Below, piece after piece: positions 14,914-20,283 of a DNA stretch of 20,283 nt (the stretch's first letter is position 1; each line of letters opens with the position of its first letter). This DNA is from a virus. Where the stretch lies: positions 1 through 20,283 of the IMG/VR virus record IMGVR_UViG_3300032265_000498, one strand, 5' to 3'. The position numbers and the translations under genes were made by a program. Below the pieces are notes generated by a model. The model ran no database searches, was not told where the DNA came from, and saw only the letters and a list, made by a program, of their open reading frames with translations.

Positions 14914-15572
14914 TGAGTACATTAGATAATATAAACCAACAATTACATATCGTTGCTAATACAGCAGGGTTAATACGTGCTTTTAATTTAAAAAATGTTC
15001 ACGTTCCTGATGCAAGGGATAACAAATACAATCCAAACACCATTAATAGCAACCCTGCAAATTCAGCAGACATTAAATTAAACACTCCGCAAAACCAATA
15101 CAACGAAAATTTATTAGGTACACCAATATTTGCCGACCTTACACTTAATGGGGGAACTTACTATGACAACTTACTAAAAAAAGATGTTACGTTCCCAACT
15201 ATAAGATTTGCAACGGTTATAATGACGGTTGATTTTGTTGCAAGGATTATAAAAACTGAAATACAAGGGCGTGATGGAAGTGTCCCCGAATATATTGGGC
15301 AAGATGATGCTAAAATAGCAATACAAGGCGTTATTGCAGGTTACAACGGGCACTACCCACAAAACGAAGTAAACTTATTGAATTTGTGGCGAAAAGCTCC
15401 CGTAGCCAAAGCTGTTACATCTACATTCCTCAATCAAACTTTAGGTATTAATAGCATAATAGTTGAAGATTGTAGTTTCCCGCAAGTTGCAGGTGGTTAC
15501 AGTTACCAAACATTTACAATGAATTGTTTTAGTACAAGACCAGTTGAATTAAAGATAGCGAATAATGTTTAG
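14913..15572 (+). CDS. Baseplate-associated protein (DUF6046-like)
   Basis: The 219-residue product lies between the tape measure and hub genes, where contractile phages place a baseplate hub-tube adaptor (Mu gpN/gp43 or LysM-like position). The N-terminal 90 residues are variable and Asn-rich. From about residue 95 a conserved-looking core follows: FPTIRFATVIMTVDF, then KTEIQGRDGSVPEYIGQDD, an alpha/beta unit, and a final strand (YQTFTMNCFSTRP). I associate the core with DUF6046, seen in Bacteroidetes phages. Function is inferred from position. It overlaps the next gene by 8 bases. Confidence 0.55.
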   Translation: MSTLDNINQQLHIVANTAGLIRAFNLKNVHVPDARDNKYNPNTINSNPANSADIKLNTPQNQYNENLLGTPIFADLTLNGGTYYDNLLKKDVTFPTIRFATVIMTVDFVARIIKTEIQGRDGSVPEYIGQDDAKIAIQGVIAGYNGHYPQNEVNLLNLWRKAPVAKAVTSTFLNQTLGINSIIVEDCSFPQVAGGYSYQTFTMNCFSTRPVELKIANNV

Positions 15573-16842
15573 GTGTGTTACATATATTAAAATTGTGCAA
15601 GGGCAGCAGGTGGGTCGTAATAAGACCCTTTCTTTTGATTTTGTGAATGAGTTTAACGCAACTGATACGTGGGTGGATTTAACCAACCAAGCGGAGGTAA
15701 AATTCCCTAAAAATATTTACGTTCGTGATGAGCAAGATAATTTGTTTTACTTAGGTGATCCAAGTAAAAACGCTGGGGGATTTGATAATAACACACCACT
15801 ATTTTTGCGAGGTGATAAGATTACAATTTCATTTGGTTACAGATACTATTTAGACCAAATAAACCACATTAACGAAGTAGAAGAAGTTGCCCAAGTGTTT
15901 GACGGCTACATTGTAGAAGTGTCAAGCAAAAAGCCTATAACGCTGAAATGTGAAGACAATATGTATTTGTTGAAGCAAATTAGCTGCAAACCGCAAACGT
16001 GGAAAGGTACTGTAGAAGACTTGTTTGCATCATTACTAAAAGATACTAAGTTTACTGTAAATAGGCTAACACAAACAACTATTGGACCGTTTATGGTACT
16101 AAATGAAACGGTAGCACAATTAGCTGATAGAACGCGTAAGGATGCACATTTGGAGTGTTACTTTAAGAACGTAAAACAAAAGGATGGAACTGTAATAAGT
16201 GAATTTAGGGTTGGTAGCAAAGTTTATTTAGATAGTGACAATGTAGATGCAAACGGCAATGCAATATCAACCACATTCAAATTTCAACAAAATATTATTA
16301 GTGATGACTTGCAATACAAACGAAAAGATGATGTTATATTGAGTGCGATTGTAAACAGCAATTACGAAACATTTACAGGCGATGAAACGGCGGACGGCTT
16401 TGCAAAGACTAAAAAAGAAAAGCTGCAATTGTTGGTATTTTGGAATAAGAAAAAAAAGAAGGCAGATGGAAGTTTAGGCGATTGGGATTATATCAAAAAA
16501 CTAAAAAATGTGGAGTTGCCTCCTAATGTGGAAGGGGAACGCAGGACGCTACATTTTATCAATGTTTTAGATGAAAAAAAATTGTTTCAAAAAGGGATTG
16601 AGGAATTACAAAAATATTTTTATACAGGGTTTAAAGGAAAATTTGTTACTTTTGCAATTCCATACATAAAGCAAGGGGATAACGTTAATATTTTAGACGA
16701 TATTTTGCCAGAAAGGAATGGTAGGTATAAGGTTAAAGGTGTTGAATATAATGGCGGAGTGCAAGGACATAGGCAAACAATTATACTTGATTATTTAATA
16801 CAATCATTGGACGCTAATGGCAATCCAATACAAATAAAGTAG
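15565..16842 (+). CDS. Baseplate hub protein (gpD / gp27-like)
   Basis: A 425-residue protein resembling hub proteins of contractile tails (P2 gpD, Mu gp44, T4 gp27). It has beta-rich domains at the N-terminus with FLRGDKITISFGYR, then the conserved LKCEDNMYLLKQ segment near 130-142, a helical insert (KGTVEDLFASLLKD), and a C-terminal barrel with FAIPYIKQGDNVNILD and GRYKVKGVEYN near 390-400. The Y-V-K-G-V-E-Y motif at the end is typical. The hub links the tube to the spike. The order here is hub, 43-residue gene, spike, gp25-like, as in Mu-type baseplate clusters. Confidence 0.75.
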   Translation: MFRCVTYIKIVQGQQVGRNKTLSFDFVNEFNATDTWVDLTNQAEVKFPKNIYVRDEQDNLFYLGDPSKNAGGFDNNTPLFLRGDKITISFGYRYYLDQINHINEVEEVAQVFDGYIVEVSSKKPITLKCEDNMYLLKQISCKPQTWKGTVEDLFASLLKDTKFTVNRLTQTTIGPFMVLNETVAQLADRTRKDAHLECYFKNVKQKDGTVISEFRVGSKVYLDSDNVDANGNAISTTFKFQQNIISDDLQYKRKDDVILSAIVNSNYETFTGDETADGFAKTKKEKLQLLVFWNKKKKKADGSLGDWDYIKKLKNVELPPNVEGERRTLHFINVLDEKKLFQKGIEELQKYFYTGFKGKFVTFAIPYIKQGDNVNILDDILPERNGRYKVKGVEYNGGVQGHRQTIILDYLIQSLDANGNPIQIK

Positions 16843-16845
16843 TTT

Positions 16846-16977
16846 ATGGAAAAATTATTAGAATTAAAAGAATGGATTGAAAAAAATGTTTTTACACAAG
16901 ACCCAGCGGCAGGCGAAACATACGAAGAAATAATGAATAAAATTAATGAAATGATTGGTGTAAATGTTGAAAATTAA
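16846..16977 (+). CDS. Small 43-residue protein between hub and spike genes
   Basis: An ATG at 16846, 3 bases after the hub stop, opens 43 codons to TAA at 16975-16977, which overlaps the spike ATG (TAATG). The product is a charged helical peptide (MEKLLELKEWIEKN... then EEIMNKINEMIGVNVEN) with no recognised domain. Its tight coupling to both neighbours supports translation. Function unknown. Confidence 0.6.
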   Translation: MEKLLELKEWIEKNVFTQDPAAGETYEEIMNKINEMIGVNVEN

Positions 16978-17594
16978 TGAATAGCCAACACGATAGAAGT
17001 ATAATAACAAGCGTGCAGAAAATGGCTGGTACATTTGGTAAACAATTGTTATTTGTTGCCGTTGGCGAAGTGGTAAGTGTTGATAAGGGTGCAAGAACCT
17101 GCACAGTTGCTATTTTAACGAATGAAACTGAGGTTAATCTTGAAGGGGTTAAACTTCAAACAATGGTTGGAGATGGTATTTTATTAATACCTTCCATTGG
17201 TTCAAATGTAACGTTGATTTATGCAACTAAGCAAGATGCTGTAATTGTTCAATGTAGCGATTTGGATAGTATTGAATTTTTAGGAGGTAATAGTGGAACG
17301 GCTACTTTTGTAAAAGATAGCATTACTTTTTTTGGGGGTAGTTTAGGAGGTCTTGTATTAGTAAATGAATTAACAACTAAACTAAATGCAATTGAAAACG
17401 ATTTAGATAATTTGAAAACATTGCTATTAACAGCGGTAAATGCAATGGCAGCAGCAGCAGCTCCGCCAAATGCAGCACTACCAGTATTAAATAGCGTTTT
17501 ATCATCTTATTTTCAACCTTTTCAAAGTTACGCATCTCAGATAATTGTACCAACACAAGTTAGCGAAATTGAAAACCCTAAAATAAAGCAATAA
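16977..17594 (+). CDS. Baseplate spike protein (gpV / Mu gp45-like)
   Basis: The 205-residue product fits baseplate spike proteins. After a short N-terminus, residues about 27-95 form an OB-fold-like beta unit (VGEVVSVDKGARTCTVAIL, then GDGILLIPSIGSNVTLIYA), the region that docks to the hub. A short beta region (IEFLGGNSGTATFVKDSITFFGGSLGG) follows at about 100-126, then a helix/Ala-rich stretch (NAMAAAAAPPNAAL, about 155-168). Spike proteins form trimeric needles that pierce the outer membrane. Unlike many, it has no His-x-His iron-binding tip, so the tip may be supplied by another protein. TAATG overlaps on both sides. Confidence 0.7.
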   Translation: MNSQHDRSIITSVQKMAGTFGKQLLFVAVGEVVSVDKGARTCTVAILTNETEVNLEGVKLQTMVGDGILLIPSIGSNVTLIYATKQDAVIVQCSDLDSIEFLGGNSGTATFVKDSITFFGGSLGGLVLVNELTTKLNAIENDLDNLKTLLLTAVNAMAAAAAPPNAALPVLNSVLSSYFQPFQSYASQIIVPTQVSEIENPKIKQ

Positions 17595-17905
17595 TGGCAT
17601 TACGTTACGATATAGCACTTGAAAATAATGATATTTCATTTCTTAATGGAGATATTTTTATTGCTGAAAGTGATGAACAACATATTATTGACATTATTAA
17701 TGCTTTTCAAGGGTGGTGGAAAGAATACCCATTTTTAGGAGTTGGATTAATGAAATATATGAAATCAAACACATCCGCTCAAGAAGTAAATAAAAATGTT
17801 AAATCACAATTGCAGTCCGATGGTTATACATTAAATTCACCTTATGTAAATTTAACTACCAGCGGTCAATTAACAATAAACCCTAATATAAATGTTGATT
17901 TTTAA
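17594..17905 (+). CDS. gp25 / gpW-like baseplate wedge protein
   Basis: A 103-residue protein with the features of the gp25/gpW family: short strands at the N-terminus (DIALENNDISFLNGDIFIA), then a helix (EQHIIDIINAFQGWW), the conserved EYPFLGVGL segment, and a C-terminal helix-strand part. Length matches T4 gp25 (about 130) and Mu gp46. It probably links the sheath to the J-like wedge protein. Its 3' end overlaps the LysM-type gene by 14 bases. Confidence 0.65.
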   Translation: MALRYDIALENNDISFLNGDIFIAESDEQHIIDIINAFQGWWKEYPFLGVGLMKYMKSNTSAQEVNKNVKSQLQSDGYTLNSPYVNLTTSGQLTINPNINVDF

Positions 17906-18440
17906 AGCAGTTAGCGGACAAAGTTTAGCAGACGTATGTATGAACACTTACGGATCAATGGATTATTTTGTTAAGTTATTACAAGATAATAATATTGCTA
18001 ATGCTAATCAATTACCATACACAGGGCAGCAGTTTAAATGGGATGAAACGCTTGTAAAAGATGGATTAGTGCAAATTTCAACGGCAAATGGTAATATTAA
18101 ATATGCCACAAGTGCCGATAGTAACAATAACACATTCTATATTGTTGGGGGTACTCCTACAGCATATCAACCACAAGCACCAAGCGGAGGGTCTGCATTG
18201 CCAGTAGGTTATTATCAAAAAACTTCATCAACAAGCTACACAGCAACGGCAGACGGAGAAACTGTAATAACATTGATTGCTTTACAAGGAAAAGATATTT
18301 TGCAAATAGAAAGAGAAATAAAACCTTTAACTACAACAGAGTTTATATTTAATAAAGCAAATGGGGTACTAACTTTGCAAAATAGTTTGTCGGTTGGAGA
18401 AACTTTATTTATTTTGTATCAAGAAATTATTAAACCGTAA
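17892..18440 (+). CDS. LysM-type tail protein (gpX-like N-terminus)
   Basis: The 182-residue product has an N-terminal LysM-like region (about 4-54): FKAVSGQSLADVCMNTYG, then DYFVKLLQDNNIANANQLPYTGQQF, matching the LysM pattern of GDTLxxIAxxxYG...LxxxN. LysM-type tail proteins (P2 gpX) act in the baseplate or hub. The C-terminal 120 residues are Ser/Thr-rich and beta-rich with a closing strand region (LSVGETLFILYQE), a pattern often seen near fibre attachment. The ATG at 17892 lies inside the preceding gene, and a later start would cut the LysM motif. Its stop overlaps the next ATG by one base. Confidence 0.65.
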   Translation: MLIFKAVSGQSLADVCMNTYGSMDYFVKLLQDNNIANANQLPYTGQQFKWDETLVKDGLVQISTANGNIKYATSADSNNNTFYIVGGTPTAYQPQAPSGGSALPVGYYQKTSSTSYTATADGETVITLIALQGKDILQIEREIKPLTTTEFIFNKANGVLTLQNSLSVGETLFILYQEIIKP

Positions 18441-20283
18441 TGAGAATTATATTTATTTTACTATTATTTATTAATGGCGTTGCACATTCGCAAACTTGGA
18501 CTCCGATTGCGGGTAAACAACGTTTTACAAATGGATTAGGATTACCAACTAAAGACACTACATTAGGAACTATTGCAGATAGTTCTCAATTAATTATTCG
18601 TCCTTTGGATAGTGCATTATGGTTTAAGTATAAAAGTGTGTGGCAAAAAGTAGGGGGAAGCAATGGAAATACTGTTAAAAGCGTTAAATTAACAACTCCA
18701 ACAGGATTAACGACAACAGGATCGCCAATAACTGATACAGGAACATTAGCAATAACTTATTCAAGTGGATATTCATTGCCAACTACGGCATCGCAAAGTT
18801 TATGGGATGCAGCTTATACAGCAAGAATAACAACAGCAAATGCCCCTTTGTCAATTAATAGCAATACTATTAGAATTGATACTGCAACAAGATTTACAGG
18901 TGTTGCAACCTTGGGCAAGGCTTACAATGATAGTTTAGTTTTATCGGCTGCAATTGCAACTAAGGTGAATAAAGCAGATTCAATAGCGGGTGGGTACTAT
19001 CCTTATTCAAGCAATCCGAAAGGATATTTAACAACAGTAACTACCCCCACTTTAAATCAAGTATTGACGGCAGGAAATACATCAACACAGCCAATAGCAA
19101 TTACTAATGGAACAGGAATATCTGTTACTAATGGCAGTCAAACTTCATATCAACAACCTAATCAATTTTTATTGAAAGGGACAACATATCAAGGTTCTTT
19201 ATCATCGGCTACATTATTTAGTAATCAAATATGGACTTTCCCAAATAATACAGGAACAGTTGCACTTACAAGCGATATAACAGGGGGTACTGTAACAAGT
19301 GTTGCAACAGGATTAGGTTTATCAGGTGGTACAATTACAGCCACAGGAACATTATTAGTTGATACATCTTCTGCATCTATTTTATCAAGACAAAGGGCTG
19401 CTGCTACTTATGCTCCTATTTCAATAAATGGCACAGTTACGAGTGTAGCAAGAACAAACGGATTAGGTATTTCGGCAAGTGTAGCAAATTCAACAACAAC
19501 GCCAAATATCACAATAGCAGTAGATACAAGTGATGCAAGTATATTAAGTAGACAAAGAGCATCAGCGACTTATTTAACATCATCAACAGCAGCAGCAACA
19601 TACCTACCATTAACAGGAGGTACTTTATCAAGTAGGCTTACAGGGACATCATTAATTTTAAATAAAGATTCATTGCCAACTGTTACCGGCAAAACTTGGG
19701 GGCTAGTAATAGATACGGGTAATAGTAATAGAATTTCGAGACAAATATTGCCAACAGCAACAGGAACTGTAACAAGTATTACTTTAGGTCGTGGCATAAC
19801 AGGTAGCTCACCAATTACAACAACAGGAACAATAGGCATAGATACTTCAAAAAATTACACTTGGACTGGTGGTAATAATACATTCAATACCCAAATAACA
19901 ACTCCTTTAATTGTAGGTGGTACCACTTCAACAAGTGGCGTTACTATTCAAACAACATCAGCAGCAACAGGTATAAATCCAAATGATTTCAATGTACAAT
20001 GTAAAACAGGCTCTACTTTATACACAGCTTTAACTGTTACAGGCACAACAGGAAATATAGGTACTTATGGAATTGTTGGGTTGGGAACTAACTTTAGAAT
20101 AACAGGATCAAGCACAAGTAGTTTATTTCAATGCTATGCAGGAGCAACTTATTTAGGACAATGGGGAACATCAGGATTCGTAATGTCAACAAAAGCATCT
20201 GTGTTCTATAACGGCAATCCTACTGCTAACTTACACATAGGAGCTGGAAGTTCAAGTGCAAGTGGTTCACCTTTTAAAATAAC
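18440..20283 (+). CDS. Large fibre-like protein with signal peptide, cut at window end
   Basis: An ATG at 18440 (TAATG overlap) opens at least 614 codons to the window edge without a stop. The N-terminus is a clear Sec-type signal peptide: MR, a hydrophobic core (IIFILLLFI), then AHSQ near residue 18. The rest is Thr/Ser/Gly-rich with fibre-type repeats: NTVKSV at residue 77 and GTVTSV-type units at 283, 331 and 442, each followed by a glycine-rich run and T-x-T-G-T-L, some ending in DTS. SILSRQRA-A/S-ATY occurs at 313-324 and 367-378, and YLPLTGGTL follows, a common tail-fibre motif. Such proteins usually form trimeric fibres. A signal peptide on a virion fibre is odd. It may be a host-type surface protein, or the segment may not be cleaved. 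Confidence 0.7.
   Translation, partial: MRIIFILLLFINGVAHSQTWTPIAGKQRFTNGLGLPTKDTTLGTIADSSQLIIRPLDSALWFKYKSVWQKVGGSNGNTVKSVKLTTPTGLTTTGSPITDTGTLAITYSSGYSLPTTASQSLWDAAYTARITTANAPLSINSNTIRIDTATRFTGVATLGKAYNDSLVLSAAIATKVNKADSIAGGYYPYSSNPKGYLTTVTTPTLNQVLTAGNTSTQPIAITNGTGISVTNGSQTSYQQPNQFLLKGTTYQGSLSSATLFSNQIWTFPNNTGTVALTSDITGGTVTSVATGLGLSGGTITATGTLLVDTSSASILSRQRAAATYAPISINGTVTSVARTNGLGISASVANSTTTPNITIAVDTSDASILSRQRASATYLTSSTAAATYLPLTGGTLSSRLTGTSLILNKDSLPTVTGKTWGLVIDTGNSNRISRQILPTATGTVTSITLGRGITGSSPITTTGTIGIDTSKNYTWTGGNNTFNTQITTPLIVGGTTSTSGVTIQTTSAATGINPNDFNVQCKTGSTLYTALTVTGTTGNIGTYGIVGLGTNFRITGSSTSSLFQCYAGATYLGQWGTSGFVMSTKASVFYNGNPTANLHIGAGSSSASGSPFKI
19361..19573 (+). repeat. Two protein-level repeats in fibre-like gene
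   Basis: DTSSASILSRQRAAATY (19361-19411) and DTSDASILSRQRASATY (19523-19573) match at 15 of 17 residues, but the DNA has diverged: three shared serines use TCT or TCA in the first copy and AGT in the second. They belong to the GTVTSV-type fibre repeat units. Confidence 0.85.

Noticed and set aside
19570-19839. Minus-strand 89-codon frame near the window end
   Set aside because: Lies wholly within the large fibre-like gene on the + strand, which is open from 18440 to the end.
1-20283. CRISPR arrays, tRNA genes, rRNA, insertion sequences, integrase or lysis genes
   Set aside because: None seen by eye: no regular spaced repeats, no tRNA-like cloverleaf with recognisable arms, and no transposase, integrase, holin or endolysin motifs in the plus-strand proteins.

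Overview
The window is a late structural-gene region of a contractile-tailed (myovirus-type) phage or prophage of a Bacteroidetes host. All supported genes lie on the + strand, mostly overlapping by 1 to 17 bases (many TAATG junctions). The Bacteroidetes assignment is an inference. It rests on low GC, A-rich start contexts without strong Shine-Dalgarno sites, Bacteroidetes-style signal peptides ending in NAQ or HSQ, and protein families I recall mainly from Bacteroidetes phages (DUF2586-like sheath, DUF6046-like baseplate protein, TYPNP and GTVTSV fibre modules). The head module resembles phage Mu: a DUF935/gp29-type portal, then a gpF-type and a gpG-type protein. No transposase, integrase, repressor or lysis gene is in view, so lifestyle is undetermined.

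Layout. 1-126: C-terminus of an upstream gene, by position probably terminase. 129-3551: portal, gpF-type minor head protein, a Dps/ferritin-like protein, two small unknown genes and a gpG-type virion morphogenesis protein. 3539-7750: a putative tail terminator, a fibre-type protein, a baseplate J wedge protein, a second wedge/tail protein with a sugar-binding-like module, a second fibre and a small ribbon-helix-helix protein, closed by a strong terminator at 7781-7813. 7864-10046: ClpP-like head protease fused to a scaffold, then major capsid protein and a hairpin terminator. 10096-10524: a lone gene with a Sec signal peptide, also followed by a strong terminator. 10577-18440: small unknown protein, tail sheath, tail tube, tail assembly chaperone with a -1 frameshift extension, tape measure, DUF6046-like protein, baseplate hub, a 43-residue gene, spike, gp25-like wedge protein and LysM-type tail protein. 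18440 to the end: a long fibre-like gene with its own signal peptide, running off the window.

How it fits together. The protease/scaffold and capsid protein build the head on the portal. The sheath, tube, chaperones and tape measure build the tail. The hub, spike, gp25-like, J and LysM proteins build the baseplate, and three separate fibre-type genes probably supply adhesins. The J-wedge and fibre block lies between gpG and the head protease rather than at the end of the tail module.

Most notable points are a start-less 56-codon frame reachable only by slippage on an A9 run, a Dps-like protein in the head module, two phage genes with signal peptides (one bracketed by terminators like a moron), and a duplicated fibre 3' end. 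The core is a recognisable phage. I see no clear evidence of a wholly new system, but these accessory elements deserve checking.
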